Source of the DNA: Enterobacterales bacterium | Lineage (GTDB): Bacteria > Pseudomonadota > Gammaproteobacteria > Enterobacterales > Enterobacteriaceae | NCBI GenBank assembly: GCA_015654925.1 | Contig: JAATFX010000020.1 | Location: forward strand, 1 to 64,000 | Direction of reading: 5' to 3' | Length of the DNA stretch: 64,000 nt | In this document: in pieces, positions 38,067 through 48,038 of the stretch | How the letters are laid out: each line of letters begins with the position of its first letter | How positions within the stretch are numbered: position 1 is the stretch's first letter | Notes under the pieces: model-generated | Databases searched by the model: none | What the model saw: only the letters and a program-made list of their open reading frames with translations | Told to the model about the DNA's origin: nothing | Translations under genes and position numbers: made by a program

Positions 38067-41000
38067 TTAGAAGTTGACCTTCACGCCCAAGGTGCCGATG
38101 GTTTGATGGAGGCCGCTGCCGCCGACTTGCTGCCCGACATTACCCCACAGGGACAGATGTTCATTCAACTGCCCCTCATGGCCGATTTTGATTTCACCGA
38201 TATTACGGGTGCCGTCCTGGCTGAACCGCATATTATCCATACGTATCCCGTAGACTTGGGTATTATGTATCCAGTTTGTTTCCATATAAGGCTGGAACAT
38301 CCGCTGTTTGCCTTGGTCAATGCTGGCGCAACCCTGGAGAAACAGCCGGGCACCCAGGCGTGTTTGGAGATTATTGTCGCCCATCATCGTCAATTTTTCG
38401 CCATTTTTCGTCGTTCGGTTGTGATCGTGCACCCCCATCCAGGTTAGCTGTACTTGAGGTTGTAGATAGGCACTGGCGCCTGCGCCAGTATGCAGTTTCC
38501 AGGTATAGCCGCTTTCCAAGGCCCCCACGAACCCTTCGGAACGATACGTATGCGCCAGCGATACGTCGGTTCTTTTGCCGTGACGTTTGGCGGCGACCCG
38601 GTTGCCGAACCAGTTGTAACTCAGCGATCCGTCAAGATAGAGCCCTTCGTGCTTGCTGTCATTACTGTGCCAGGTACCATAAATACCGGTTGAATAACCG
38701 TCGATCCCCCCTTTGGCTTCCAGCCCCGAAGCACCGACCCGGCTTTGGCTCTGGCTTTTCCCGGTGCCGAACATGACGCCAAAATGCAGGCCATCGGTGC
38801 CATTGCTGCTCCAGCCGATAATCTCGCCGCCGCCCTGTACCAACTGCGTGTTGGTGCGGGTGGCGATGCGGCCATCACCCACGCGCGCTTTATTGTGGCC
38901 GCCAACGACGCGCAGCCACATGGACGGATACGTTTCGTCATACGTGCCGGAGAGCGATGAAGGAAAGACCGGTTCACCGATACGATCGCGCATGCGGGTA
39001 GCAAACAGGGTATTGGCCGTGGCCAGATTGGCGGTATACACCCCCGTTTCTGGACGCATTTCAATGCCGGGCGCCGGCTTTGCGGCATCGATAGGGGATA
39101 AAGCAGGTTCAATTACCGGTTCCGGCTGCGGTTCGGACTCTGGCTCAGGCTCTGGCTCTGAATCAGGTTGCGGTTCCGGCTGTGGTTCCGACTGAGGTTC
39201 TGGCCGCGGCTCCGGCTGCGGTTCCGGTTGCGGCTCCGGCTGCGGCTCCGGCTGCGGTTCCGGCTGTGGTTCCGGCTGCGGCTCAGGCTGTGGTTCCGGT
39301 TGCGGTTCCGACTGTGGTTCCGGCTGCGGTTCCGGCTGCGGTTCCGGCTGCGGTTCCGGCTGCGGCTCAGGCTGTGGTTCCGGCTGTGGCTCAGGCTGTG
39401 GTTCCGGCTGCGGTTCTGGTTGCGGCTCAGGTTCCTGTACCAGCTCTGACCGATCGGTATTGATGATGACAGGAGCCGATTCGGCGGTTTTGTCGGCGGA
39501 CGGCACGGCGGATTCAGAGGTATCAGCTACAGCCTGCGCGTCCGCGATTAATAGATCCAGCCCTTGCACTAGACGATCCGGTTCGGTTTCAGCGAAGGGG
39601 GCCGATGGGAGCGATGGGAGCGATGGGAGGGGTATTGATTCCAAGTCTAGGTTAATATCTTTATCATCATCCCGCACGCTGTAGGGCTGGATAATAGCCG
39701 CAGAGGCCAGGTGCTCACCATTCCCATCCAATTCCGTCTCAGCGGGGGCGCTGGGTTCGGTAAATCCGGCGGTGGCATCCGCTAGCCGCGAGCGGGCGCC
39801 AGGTATCTCCGGCGTCTGCACGGCATTGGTATTCTCGCTGTCCATGGCAATGGCCATGGCGCGGGGGGGTTTTGGCGGCGGCAGATTCCCGATCGCCGCG
39901 TTGACTTCACTATCCGCCGCTGGCTGCTGCGCAGATTGCACCGCGTTGGTCTGCGCAGCATCATTCATATCCAATGAATTGATTTCTGCAATAACCTCGT
40001 TGGTTTCATTATGCAATTTGCTGAAAAAAGGATCCTGGATAATATCTATCGGCGTGCTGGTACCCTGGAGCTCGCCTGCATAATTATCCAGATCTGAATC
40101 ATCCACGCCGTCATCCGAGGTTAAAGCGGGGAAGCGTTCTGCGGAATGCGGCCCTGACATCGCGGGTGATAATCGGGGACTATTCAGTACAAGACTATCT
40201 AACACAAGACTGTCTAGTTCGCGGCCATCCGCCCCTATCGAGGACAGGAAACTTTCGTCGCTAGCGGGATAACCGGCGTCTAACTTTTCTGATGAAACAT
40301 CGCTGCGCTGTTCAGTTGCCTGCGCTAGCGCCGCGACAACGGGCCGCTGCCATTCACCCGGCACCGGGCTTTGATTTTGATGTTGGCTTACCAATAACCA
40401 CTCATTCTTTTGCTGCTGCAAAGAATAGTCATAATCGGCTAAATCAAATTTGCTGTCGAATTTAAAAAAATCGGTATCGGATTGATCGATGTCTCTGACC
40501 TGGACCAAGGGAATGCCATGCTTGGTCAGGCCGCCCTTACCCTTAATATTATTAACGATAAGCGCACTGGTCCCCTGCGTTTTGCCATTGATGATTAATG
40601 TATCGGTTTTTGATTTATCATCATTTACTTTCGTATTTAAATAAACAGCGGAATGCTCATGACCCTGAAAATCGCCATTAATACTCAATACATGTCGGGT
40701 CTTGTTCGCCTTGCTATCCAATTGCGCCAAGGCTTCCAGGCCCCCGGATTGGCTAATAGAGGTATAATCGGCGCTTCCCCCAACATATATCTGGCCTGCA
40801 TTATCGACGTTAGCGTTAATTACCCCAGAACCACCAATGGCGGCGCCTTGGCGAATAATGAATTTTTTCGCATGCAGTCTGGCCGTTTTATCCAGTTTCG
40901 CATATCCTTCTTCAATTATTATGCTATCCAGTTCACGCTTATCAGACGCCGCGTTTTTTATAATTAAATCACCGGGGCCGGATTTGATTATCACCCTGAC

Positions 41001-41339
41001 GTCTTTATTTTTAGTATCTTTGAAGAATGTTTTTAAATCGAATTCACGCGATGTCCCCTCTGTTTCACAGGGTATTTTATGAACGAAACGATCGCTGCGC
41101 GCGTGGTCGGCTGATTGCCAATTCCAATCTGTTTTAGCTGTCTTTTCATTGAGGTAGGACGTACGTACAGGGTCTGAATAACGACTGGCGGAGGACGAGG
41201 TAACAGCACTCGCGGAGGGCCGGAATGCGGCGGGCTTTTGCTTGGCATCCCTGATTTCCGCGGTATCACCCGCATAAGCCTGCGCTATTCCTCCAACCAG
41301 AGTAATAACACCGGCAAATGTTTTACTTAATTTTTTCAT
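38067..41339 (-). CDS. Autotransporter with PEPQ-repeat passenger
   Basis: A 1090-residue type V secretion protein. The signal peptide is [23 protein letters not shown]. The passenger (to about 630) starts with a beta-helix-like region ([40 protein letters not shown]) and a low-complexity acidic part. Residues 635-740 are a near-perfect PEPQ tandem repeat coded by 12-base units. The C-terminal beta-barrel (about 790-1090) includes [40 protein letters not shown] and the terminal aromatic motif GVKVNF needed for outer membrane insertion. The surface role is unknown; adhesin is plausible. The long AT-rich upstream region suggests H-NS control. Confidence 0.92.
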   Translation of the reverse strand: MKKLSKTFAGVITLVGGIAQAYAGDTAEIRDAKQKPAAFRPSASAVTSSSASRYSDPVRTSYLNEKTAKTDWNWQSADHARSDRFVHKIPCETEGTSREFDLKTFFKDTKNKDVRVIIKSGPGDLIIKNAASDKRELDSIIIEEGYAKLDKTARLHAKKFIIRQGAAIGGSGVINANVDNAGQIYVGGSADYTSISQSGGLEALAQLDSKANKTRHVLSINGDFQGHEHSAVYLNTKVNDDKSKTDTLIINGKTQGTSALIVNNIKGKGGLTKHGIPLVQVRDIDQSDTDFFKFDSKFDLADYDYSLQQQKNEWLLVSQHQNQSPVPGEWQRPVVAALAQATEQRSDVSSEKLDAGYPASDESFLSSIGADGRELDSLVLDSLVLNSPRLSPAMSGPHSAERFPALTSDDGVDDSDLDNYAGELQGTSTPIDIIQDPFFSKLHNETNEVIAEINSLDMNDAAQTNAVQSAQQPAADSEVNAAIGNLPPPKPPRAMAIAMDSENTNAVQTPEIPGARSRLADATAGFTEPSAPAETELDGNGEHLASAAIIQPYSVRDDDKDINLDLESIPLPSLPSLPSAPFAETEPDRLVQGLDLLIADAQAVADTSESAVPSADKTAESAPVIINTDRSELVQEPEPQPEPQPEPQPEPQPEPQPEPQPEPQPEPQPEPQPEPQSEPQPEPQPEPQPEPQPEPQPEPQPEPQPEPQPEPRPEPQSEPQPEPQPDSEPEPEPESEPQPEPVIEPALSPIDAAKPAPGIEMRPETGVYTANLATANTLFATRMRDRIGEPVFPSSLSGTYDETYPSMWLRVVGGHNKARVGDGRIATRTNTQLVQGGGEIIGWSSNGTDGLHFGVMFGTGKSQSQSRVGASGLEAKGGIDGYSTGIYGTWHSNDSKHEGLYLDGSLSYNWFGNRVAAKRHGKRTDVSLAHTYRSEGFVGALESGYTWKLHTGAGASAYLQPQVQLTWMGVHDHNRTTKNGEKLTMMGDNNLQTRLGARLFLQGCASIDQGKQRMFQPYMETNWIHNTQVYGIRMDNMRFSQDGTRNIGEIKIGHEGQLNEHLSLWGNVGQQVGGSGLHQTIGTLGVKVNF
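39170..39436 (-). repeat. In-frame 12-base tandem repeat encoding PEPQ
   Basis: About twenty or more degenerate 12-base units (GGTTCCGGCTGC on the plus strand) code for PEPQ in the autotransporter. Because the unit is a multiple of three, copy-number change would alter length but not frame. Confidence 0.9.
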
Positions 41340-41665
41340 GGTTATCTACGTTTACTCAATTTTGATTATAAATAAAAATCGTGCATTGTTTAATCATCCA
41401 TTAGTCACAGGATGCATTAGCGTTGGGTATTCTAGCCAGTCAAAAATAAAAAACAGCTTAAACCCCTGGCTTGTTTAGTCGGCATTGTAGTATTCAGCTG
41501 ATTATTATTAATTGAACGCCTCGGCTCATTCAAAATAAAATACTAAACCTTAAACAACAAAGTAATTAAAACACCTTTCGACATTAGCTATTCCAGTAAC
41601 GATAAAGGGTTATAATCCTAAGCATAAAAGGTTTTTTGACACCGATTCGCTAATTATCGGACAGG
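41340..41665. other. AT-rich gene-free region upstream of the autotransporter
   Basis: 326 bases, visibly AT-rich, holding the autotransporter promoter on the minus strand. No conserved operator or RNA gene was recognised. Its composition contrasts with the surrounding GC-rich backbone. Confidence 0.6.
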
Positions 41666-41827
41666 ATGTACGTGGAATTAATGATTGAACAGATTAGAAA
41701 TGAGATCTCGATTGCAGAATTAGGCAATAATCAGACAAAAATTGTCTACCGTTTAATCATGATTTACGGTCATAGTGGAAAGCCTTATCCAGAAAACAGG
41801 GCCGAAAATATCCTGTTTTTACATTAA
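41666..41827 (+). CDS. Unrecognised 53-residue small ORF
   Basis: An open frame starting MYVELMIEQIRNEIS and ending ENRAENILFLH, directly upstream of the alcohol dehydrogenase gene. The composition looks protein-like (amphipathic start, no rare-residue runs), but the ribosome site is poor: AGG touches the ATG, and the internal ATG at 41681 has only GGA. I do not recognise a family. It may be a small stress or regulatory protein, or chance. Confidence 0.3.
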   Translation: MYVELMIEQIRNEISIAELGNNQTKIVYRLIMIYGHSGKPYPENRAENILFLH

Positions 41828-41850
41828 AAACTTAATCCGGAGCTTGTCGT

Positions 41851-42900
41851 ATGTCTAAAGCCAAAGGTTACGCCGCGCTAAGCGCGAAAGCCCCATTAAC
41901 GCCATACTCATTTGAGCGCCGCGCCCCCAATCATGACGATGTCGTCATAAAAATCGCCTATTGCGGCGTTTGCCATTCCGATATCCATCAGGCCAGGGAC
42001 GAGTGGGGCGGCGCAATCTATCCCATGGTACCGGGACATGAAATCGTCGGCGAAGTGACCGCCAAGGGCGACGGCGTCACTAAATTCAACATTGGCGATC
42101 GGGTCGGCGTAGGTTGTTTTGTCGATTCCTGCGCACATTGCGCCGAACGCGATGTTGATCTGGAACAGTACCTCGACGGCCTGGTATTGACCTATAACAG
42201 CACGGAACGCGACGGAAAAACCCCGACCATGGGCGGATACTCCGACCACATCGTCGTAAAAGAGGGCTACGTGTTATCGATTCCCGACAATTTGCCCCTC
42301 GATGCCGCTGCCCCCTTGCTGTGTGCCGGCATTACCCTTTATTCGCCCCTGCGTCATTGGCAGGCGGGACCGGGGAAAAAAGTCGCCATCATCGGCCTGG
42401 GCGGCCTTGGTCATATGGGCGTCAAGCTGGGCCGCGCCATGGGCGCCGAAATTACCGTACTCAGCCAAAGTTTATCCAAGAAAGAAGACGGGCTACGCCT
42501 GGGAGCGGAACACTATTACGCCACCCGGGACCCGGACACATTCGAGCAGTTGAAAAATAACTTTGATCTGATTATTTGTACCGTCGGTGCGGAAATCGAT
42601 TGGGGCGCTTATCTTTCCTTGTTGAAGATAGACGGCGCCATGGTCTTGGTCGGTATTCCGGAAAACAAGGTTCCCTTGCATGCCGCGGCGCTGATCGGCG
42701 GACGCCGCAGCCTGGCGGGTTCAGGTATCGGATCTATCAAAGAGACCCAGGAAATGTTGGATTTCTGCGGCCAGCATAATATTGTCTCCGATATAGAGAT
42801 GATTAATATCGGGCAGATTAACGACGCCTACGAACGGGTGGTTAAAAGCGACGTGCGCTACCGCTTCGTGATTGATATGGCCTCCCTGGAACAGCTCTAA
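41851..42900 (+). CDS. YahK-like zinc-dependent alcohol/aldehyde dehydrogenase
   Basis: A 349-residue medium-chain dehydrogenase. The catalytic zinc ligands are present ([20 protein letters not shown]), and the NADPH-binding motif is [18 protein letters not shown]. By resemblance to YahK and cinnamyl-alcohol dehydrogenases it probably reduces aldehydes with NADPH. Oddity: the structural zinc loop keeps only two of four cysteines ([17 protein letters not shown]; the third is R and the fourth L). GGAG precedes the ATG. A hairpin terminator follows. Confidence 0.9.
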   Translation: MSKAKGYAALSAKAPLTPYSFERRAPNHDDVVIKIAYCGVCHSDIHQARDEWGGAIYPMVPGHEIVGEVTAKGDGVTKFNIGDRVGVGCFVDSCAHCAERDVDLEQYLDGLVLTYNSTERDGKTPTMGGYSDHIVVKEGYVLSIPDNLPLDAAAPLLCAGITLYSPLRHWQAGPGKKVAIIGLGGLGHMGVKLGRAMGAEITVLSQSLSKKEDGLRLGAEHYYATRDPDTFEQLKNNFDLIICTVGAEIDWGAYLSLLKIDGAMVLVGIPENKVPLHAAALIGGRRSLAGSGIGSIKETQEMLDFCGQHNIVSDIEMINIGQINDAYERVVKSDVRYRFVIDMASLEQL

Positions 42901-42918
42901 TCAACGATAAGCCCTCTA

Positions 42919-42953
42919 AAACCCCAATATGCCTATATGGTGTGTTGGGGTTT
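42919..42953 (+). terminator. Terminator after the alcohol dehydrogenase
   Basis: AAACCCCAA (42919-42927) pairs with TTGGGGTTT (42945-42953), then ATT. It is 18 bases past the stop codon; the loop is long. Confidence 0.6.
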
Positions 42954-43084
42954 ATTCCATCATCGCCAAGAGCATTATCTATCCTGAACAACGCTAAATA
43001 CCGCGCCGGCAAAAGCTGAGTTTTACCTCAACGCGTGCTAGCATCAATATTTACGCAGCTTCGTTTACGGACAGGAGTCGGCTT

Positions 43085-45136
43085 ATGAGCACGCATCAAA
43101 ATCCATTTTATCAGGCCAGTCCGCTGCCTTTCCAAGCGCCGCCTTTCGACGCGATCCAAGAAAGCGACTACGTGCCGGCAATTGAACGCGGCATACAGGC
43201 ATACCTGGCGGAAGTTGATGTCATCGCCAGTCAAAATGATGCGCCCACCTTTGAAAATACCTATCTCGCATTGGAGAAATCCGGCGCGCTGTTAAAGCGG
43301 GTCATGAGCGTATTTGGCGCCATGACGTCGGCCAATACCAGCGATACGCTGCAGCGGATAGATGAACAGCAATCGCCGAAGCTGGCGCAGATGAATGATG
43401 CCATTAAACTTAACGGTACCCTGTTTGCCCGCTTGCAGCAGGTCTACGATCGGCGCATGTCCGCGGCGCTTGATGCTGAATCAAAGCGCCTGATAGAAGT
43501 GACTTACCAGGAGTTTGTGCTGGCCGGCGCGAAACTCTCCGATGAAGAAAAACGGCGGCTTTCCCTGCTCAATCAGGAGGCGGCCACGTTAAGCACGCGT
43601 TTTTCCCGCTTATTGCTTGAGGCCAACCGGCAAGGAGCGCTGCTGATAACCGATCCGGCGCAGTTGGCTGGATTATCCGAATCGGAAATAACCGCGGCCC
43701 GTCAGGCGGCCGCGGATCGCGAGCTGCGGGAAGGATGGCTGTTGGTGTTGCAAAACACCACCCAGCAACCGCAATTACAATCACTGACGCAGCGCGCAAC
43801 CCGGCAGGCGCTGTTTAACGCCGCAATCGGACGGGCGGAGCGGGCGGATGCCAACGATACCCGCGGGATCATCGCACGTCTGGCAAAAATCCGCGCCGAA
43901 CAGGCCGGTTTGCTGGGATTTGCCGATTATGCCACCTGGGCGCTGCAAAACCAGATGGCAAAAGCGCCCGCGGCGGCGCTGGAGTTTATGGCCCATATCG
44001 TCCCTGCGGCCACCGCCCGCGCCCGGCGGGAGGCCGCCGATATCCAGGCCCTGATAGACCAGCAACCGGATGGATTTACCCTGGCGGCGTGGGATTGGCA
44101 GTTTTATGCGGATCGGGTACGGAAAATAAAATACGACCTGAACGATGCGCAAGTCAGGCCTTATTTCGCCCTGAACCGGGTTTTGGAACAGGGGGTTTTT
44201 TACGCGGCCGGGCTGCTGTATGGCATTACCTTTACGCCACGATCCGATATCCCGGTTTATCATCCCGATGTCAGCGTATATGAAATATTCGATCAAGACG
44301 GAATTTCCCTGGCATTATTTTATGCCGATTTTTTCCAGCGGGATAATAAAGGCGGCGGGGCATGGATGGGCAACTTCGTTGAACAATCCACGCTGCTTGA
44401 CACCCGGCCGGTCATTTATAATGTCGCTAATTTCGCCAAGCCCGCGGCGGGACAGCCGGCATTGCTAGCGTGGGATGATGTCGTTACGTTATTCCATGAA
44501 TTCGGCCATACCCTGCATGGCTTGTTCGCCAACCAGCGCTACCCGAGCCTGTCGGGCACCGCGACCCCGCGGGATTTTGTGGAATTTCCCTCTCAATTCA
44601 ACGAACATTGGGCGGACGAACCGCGCATATTCGCCAATTATGCCCGGCATTATCAAACCGGCGAGCCCATGCCGCCAGAACTCATCGGTAAAATAGAGAA
44701 AGCCTCACGGTTTAATAAAGGCTACGACATGACCGAACTGCTGGCGGCGGCATTACTGGATATGCGCTGGCATACGCTGGACGCGGGACAACCTGAACAG
44801 CCGGTGGCCGAGTTCGAGGCCGCGGCGCTGGCTCGGGATAAGGTGGATTTGGCATTCGTGCCCCCGCGTTATCGTTCCAGTTATTTTCAGCATATTTGGG
44901 GCGGCGGTTACGCAGCCGGCTATTACGCCTATCTATGGACGGAAATGCTGGCCGATGATGCATATGAGGCGTTCAGGGAGCGGGGCGGGTTAACCGCTGA
45001 AAACGGCCAACGCTTTCGGGATATGATCCTATCAAAGGGGAATATCCAGGACCTGGAGCAATTATATCGTGACTGGCGCGGCAAAGACCCCAGCATCGAA
45101 CCCATGTTGGTCAACCGCGGTTTGCAGGACGAGTAA
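43085..45136 (+). CDS. dcp: Peptidyl-dipeptidase Dcp
   Basis: A zinc metallopeptidase (M3 family) that removes dipeptides from peptide C-termini in the cytoplasm or periplasm. The 683 residues compare with 681 in E. coli. The zinc site HEFGHTLHGLF lies near residue 470, with the third ligand in the FVEFPSQFNEHW region about 25 residues later. GAGTCGG-like purines precede the start. It is followed by a hairpin shared with the convergent yjbD. Intact. Confidence 0.96.
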   Translation: MSTHQNPFYQASPLPFQAPPFDAIQESDYVPAIERGIQAYLAEVDVIASQNDAPTFENTYLALEKSGALLKRVMSVFGAMTSANTSDTLQRIDEQQSPKLAQMNDAIKLNGTLFARLQQVYDRRMSAALDAESKRLIEVTYQEFVLAGAKLSDEEKRRLSLLNQEAATLSTRFSRLLLEANRQGALLITDPAQLAGLSESEITAARQAAADRELREGWLLVLQNTTQQPQLQSLTQRATRQALFNAAIGRAERADANDTRGIIARLAKIRAEQAGLLGFADYATWALQNQMAKAPAAALEFMAHIVPAATARARREAADIQALIDQQPDGFTLAAWDWQFYADRVRKIKYDLNDAQVRPYFALNRVLEQGVFYAAGLLYGITFTPRSDIPVYHPDVSVYEIFDQDGISLALFYADFFQRDNKGGGAWMGNFVEQSTLLDTRPVIYNVANFAKPAAGQPALLAWDDVVTLFHEFGHTLHGLFANQRYPSLSGTATPRDFVEFPSQFNEHWADEPRIFANYARHYQTGEPMPPELIGKIEKASRFNKGYDMTELLAAALLDMRWHTLDAGQPEQPVAEFEAAALARDKVDLAFVPPRYRSSYFQHIWGGGYAAGYYAYLWTEMLADDAYEAFRERGGLTAENGQRFRDMILSKGNIQDLEQLYRDWRGKDPSIEPMLVNRGLQDE

Positions 45137-45142
45137 CGATCC

Positions 45143-45173
45143 AATCAGGAGCGGGGTAATCCTCGCTCTGATT
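45143..45173. terminator. Bidirectional terminator between dcp and yjbD
   Basis: A stem of about 13 pairs with a single bulge (45143-45156 with 45161-45173) and the loop TAAT lies between the two convergent genes. Confidence 0.6.
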
Positions 45174-45186
45174 GATTAACCTTTAT

Positions 45187-45459
45187 TTAGCGTTTACCGC
45201 GGGAATGCATATGGGCAGACCATTCGTAAGTCGCTGAAATATCTGGTTTAAGTTTCTTCTGTCTCTTTTGGGTTCTTACCTGTTTAGCGATGATTTCGCG
45301 TTCTTCCATCAATTTGGCAATGTAATCATCTTTGATGTGGTTATTTTCAGAGTTGGTGAGAGGACGTCCTTGCGCTTTTCTTGCCTGATCGAGAAGCGTC
45401 TTGAGTTGGCGTTGTTCGCTTTCCGTCATGTCTTGCTGCGTCAGCTTGGGAATGAGCAT
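45187..45459 (-). CDS. yjbD: YjbD-like DUF3811 protein
   Basis: A 90-residue basic protein, MLIPKLTQQDMTESEQRQLK at the start, then LDQARKAQGRPLTNSENNHIKDDYIAKLM and a Lys/Arg-rich tail ending in SRGKR. It matches E. coli YjbD (DUF3811, 90 residues) along its whole length. Function is unknown. The frame could extend upstream to 45585, but the extra 42 residues have no counterpart and no ribosome site, so the inner start is chosen. In E. coli yjbD is elsewhere, so the location is a rearrangement. Confidence 0.82.
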   Translation of the reverse strand: MLIPKLTQQDMTESEQRQLKTLLDQARKAQGRPLTNSENNHIKDDYIAKLMEEREIIAKQVRTQKRQKKLKPDISATYEWSAHMHSRGKR

Positions 45460-45898
45460 AAATGTCGGCCTGAAAATGGAAAGGACTACCATTGTAAAGG
45501 AAAGTGGGCTGCGTCTCAGTAAAAAACTCATGTTACTGCTAAAACTTACCGTATTATCGCGGGAAATTGCAATATCGACCATCACACCGCTGAAAATATT
45601 ATCGCTTTATACCAAAAGAACGCCAATGTCCGTGAGGCTTCCCGCAGGAAACTCTCTGTACGATCGGCAAGAGCTGGATAAATTGCTCGAATAACCCAGG
45701 CGGGGCGCCGACAATTGTAAAGACGAAGGCGTTGTTAAACCCAATCTGCACGGGTCCAGTAGCTACAATTTGCCAGATTTCACGTAGCGCGATCACATTT
45801 ACCGGACGCGCAGGCTCGCGCCGCGCTGCCAATGGCGTTGAAGAGGTTATCCGCCCGGGTCGCAAACGAAGGTTGGTTATTATCATCCAGGAGATAAT
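45460..45898. other. Gene-poor stretch between yjbD and the Nudix gene
   Basis: 439 bases containing the yjbD promoter region and an AGGAG ribosome site for the Nudix gene at its right end. Open frames exist on both strands (for example 45599-45886, minus), but none has a recognisable product or ribosome site. It may contain decayed coding remnants. Confidence 0.45.
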
Positions 45899-46360
45899 AT
45901 GAGATCACGCCCAGCAGCCAGACTTTTGGTTATCGATCCTGCAGGACACGTTTTGCTGTTTAAGTTTACGCATCGCTCGGACGCGCTGGCGGGCAAATCA
46001 TACTGGGCAACACCAGGCGGCGGTGTCGAGCGAGGTGAATCGTTCGAGCAAGCGGCCATCAGAGAACTGCGGGAAGAAACAGGAATTATACGCAGTGAAG
46101 CTGGCCAGTGCGTAGCACAAAGAAATTTCGAGATGAAATTGCCGAACGGCGAGATGGTGGAAGCACAGGAGAAGTTTTACGTAGTGCGAGTGACTAATCA
46201 TGAGATCGGTAAAGAGAGCTGGAGCAGTAATGAAAAGAACGTTATCAGCGAGCACCACTGGTGGAATGTCGAAGAACTGACAACCACGAACGACGTTGTT
46301 TATCCGCAGAACATTATAGATATGTTAGAGTCGGTTTGGATTCCACGTATCTTCACCTAG
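45899..46360 (+). CDS. Nudix hydrolase
   Basis: A 153-residue pyrophosphohydrolase with a complete Nudix box (GGGVERGESFEQAAIRELREETGI, about residues 38-60), including the REXXEE metal-binding core. The substrate cannot be predicted from sequence; candidates are oxidised nucleotides or nucleoside diphosphate derivatives. AGGAG lies six bases before the ATG. It stands alone in a region with relics, so it may be acquired. Confidence 0.88.
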   Translation: MRSRPAARLLVIDPAGHVLLFKFTHRSDALAGKSYWATPGGGVERGESFEQAAIRELREETGIIRSEAGQCVAQRNFEMKLPNGEMVEAQEKFYVVRVTNHEIGKESWSSNEKNVISEHHWWNVEELTTTNDVVYPQNIIDMLESVWIPRIFT

Positions 46361-46742
46361 GTGCGTATAATGTATATTATGTTAAATTGACTATAAGGCT
46401 CCCATCGCATTGGCTCCGACATAGGTCAGTCGTTCCAGTGGACCGATTCGTGCGGCATTGAGACCCCGGCGCTTAAATAATCGATCCATCAGAAGCATGC
46501 CCCACCCATCCGGAAGCGAATCATACACTGGACCTGGCAGCCCTAGCTGATGCGCAGGAAAGTCTCTTCGCAGCTATGCAGCGCTACGCTTTCGCCAGTG
46601 GCCAGGGCGCCCGCATCGTTGCCATTAACGGTAACTCGGAGGAATCTGCTGCCCGCCGGTTGGACATTCAACCCTGGGAGCTGTGCCGCCATCGCCGGCG
46701 GAGTGGACCTTCCACGGTATCTCGCGGAAGGTCCGGCCATGA
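46361..46742. other. Degenerate region between the Nudix and OYE genes
   Basis: 382 bases with no intact gene. The left part carries a minus-strand fragment of a HipA-type gene (46391-46546). The right part has open frames on both strands with GC-rich codon use but no recognisable product, and is probably more decayed coding DNA. Confidence 0.6.
46391..46546 (-). pseudogene. HipA-family toxin kinase, N-terminal fragment
   Basis: Translated on the minus strand, the fragment reads LGLPGPVYDSLPDGWGMLLM followed by DRLFKRRGLNAARIGPLERL and TYVGANAMGAL, then a stop. This is the conserved N-terminal sub-domain of HipA-like kinases (FxDSLPDGWG). The kinase domain is missing, the frame is closed upstream by a stop at 46574-46576, and no HipB partner is seen. 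It is a relic of a toxin-antitoxin locus. Confidence 0.72.
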
Positions 46743-47864
46743 TCAGATCAATTCGCCCAGGTCAGCGGCGTTGAAATCCAGCAATGCGCCTTGTTCGCCG
46801 TGACGGATTTTAGTGACCCAATTCGGGTCGGTCAGCAAGGCGCGGCCAACGGCAATCAGGTCGAATTCGTTACGCTCCAGCCGCTGGATCAGGTTATCCA
46901 GACTGGCGGGTTTTGAGCCCTCGCCGACAAAAGACCCCATGAAGTCGCCGGAAAGTCCTACCGACCCCACGCTAATGGTCGCAGCGCCGGTCAGCTTCTT
47001 CGCCCAGCCAGCGAAGTTCAACCCGCCCTCTCCGTCAAGCTCGGGGAATTCCGGCTCCCAGAACCGCCGTTGCGAACAATGCAAAATATCCACCCCGGCC
47101 TCGACCAGGGGCACAAGCCAGTCGCTCATCTCATCGGGCGATGGAGCAAGCTTCACCGCGAAGTCCTGTTGTTTCCATTGGCTGACGCGCAGGATGAGCG
47201 GGAAGTCGGGACCGACCGCCTCGCGCATGCTCTTGACAACTTCGGCCGCGAAGCGGGCACGCTGCTTCAATGTGGCGCCGCCGTATCGATCGGTGCGCTG
47301 GTTAGTACCGGCCCAGAAAAATTGGTCGATCAGATAACCATGCGCACCGTGAATTTCAGCGACATCAAAGCCCAGCCGTTTGGCATTGGCCGCCGCGCTG
47401 GCGAAAGCGGCGATCGTGTCGGCGATGGCCTCTTCACTCATGGCCTCACCGCGAGGCTGGCCTGGCGCAATCAGTCCGGATGGACTCTCGACCGGCGCGG
47501 CAGGCACCCACTCGGTCATAAAACTAGCCACTGAATCGGTGTGCCAGAGTTGCGGACCCATCTTGCCGCCGGCGGCGTGAACGGCATCAATGACCCGTTT
47601 CCAGCCCGCTAGTGCGGCATCGCCATGAAATAAGGGGATATTTTCGTCGTTTCTGGAGGCGGGACGGTCGATGACCGTGCCTTCGGACAGGATCAAGCCA
47701 ACTTCGCCCGCCGCCCGCCGTTGATAATACGCCGCAATATTTTCGCCCGGAATGCCGCCTGGCGCGAAGCTACGCGTCATGGGAGCCATAACGATGCGAT
47801 TTTTCAACGACAGGTTATTTAAATGAAAGGGCTGAAATAAGGCATCTACATTGGATGTGGTCAC
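46743..47864 (-). CDS. Old yellow enzyme-family NADH:flavin oxidoreductase
   Basis: A predicted FMN-dependent ene-reductase of about 373 residues. FMN-barrel motifs: LKNRIVMAPMTRSFAPGG, GPQLWHTDS, the active-site EIHGAHGYLIDQFFW and FDLIAVGRALLTDPNW. It would reduce activated alkenes or electrophilic compounds. A GTG at 47864 is preferred; a longer TTG frame to 47924 would run through the palindromic operator at 47900-47914. It is not NemA itself: the N-terminus and active-site surroundings differ. Single gene; regulator not adjacent. Confidence 0.87.
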   Translation of the reverse strand: MTTSNVDALFQPFHLNNLSLKNRIVMAPMTRSFAPGGIPGENIAAYYQRRAAGEVGLILSEGTVIDRPASRNDENIPLFHGDAALAGWKRVIDAVHAAGGKMGPQLWHTDSVASFMTEWVPAAPVESPSGLIAPGQPRGEAMSEEAIADTIAAFASAAANAKRLGFDVAEIHGAHGYLIDQFFWAGTNQRTDRYGGATLKQRARFAAEVVKSMREAVGPDFPLILRVSQWKQQDFAVKLAPSPDEMSDWLVPLVEAGVDILHCSQRRFWEPEFPELDGEGGLNFAGWAKKLTGAATISVGSVGLSGDFMGSFVGEGSKPASLDNLIQRLERNEFDLIAVGRALLTDPNWVTKIRHGEQGALLDFNAADLGELI

Positions 47865-47899
47865 AGTATGGTTTTCCAGTTTGGGTCGATGAATCCATA

Positions 47900-47914
47900 G
47901 TATACTTTGTATAC
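47900..47914. promoter_or_regulatory. Operator-like palindrome GTATAC-TTT-GTATAC
   Basis: A perfect 15-base inverted repeat 36 bases upstream of the chosen OYE start, where a repressor would block the promoter. The binding regulator (GntR-, HxlR- or TetR-type) cannot be told. Confidence 0.6.
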
Positions 47915-48038
47915 CTGGTGTCAATCAGGAACTCCAAGGATACCAGGTAACCACGAGGGAACCACGAAATCAAAGCAGTACAGACTGCCAACGGCCAACT
48001 GCCCGCATCCCCTTCTAGCGTCTAAAAATGCTCCATGA

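Noticed and set aside
39170-39436. CRISPR-like array suggestion from regularly repeated short units
   Set aside because: Repeats are contiguous 12-base coding units without spacers, in frame in a clear autotransporter gene.
39168-39463. Long open frames antisense to the autotransporter PEPQ tract (arginine/leucine- or alanine/valine-rich)
   Set aside because: They are direct by-products of the 12-base repeat read on the other strand, with no ribosome site or family resemblance.
45599-45886. A 95-codon minus-strand frame between yjbD and the Nudix gene
   Set aside because: No recognisable motif, no ribosome site; treated as unassigned or decayed sequence.
46543-46740. A 65-codon minus-strand frame next to the HipA remnant
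   Set aside because: No clear family match; it lies in a different frame from the HipA-like stretch and cannot be joined to it with confidence.
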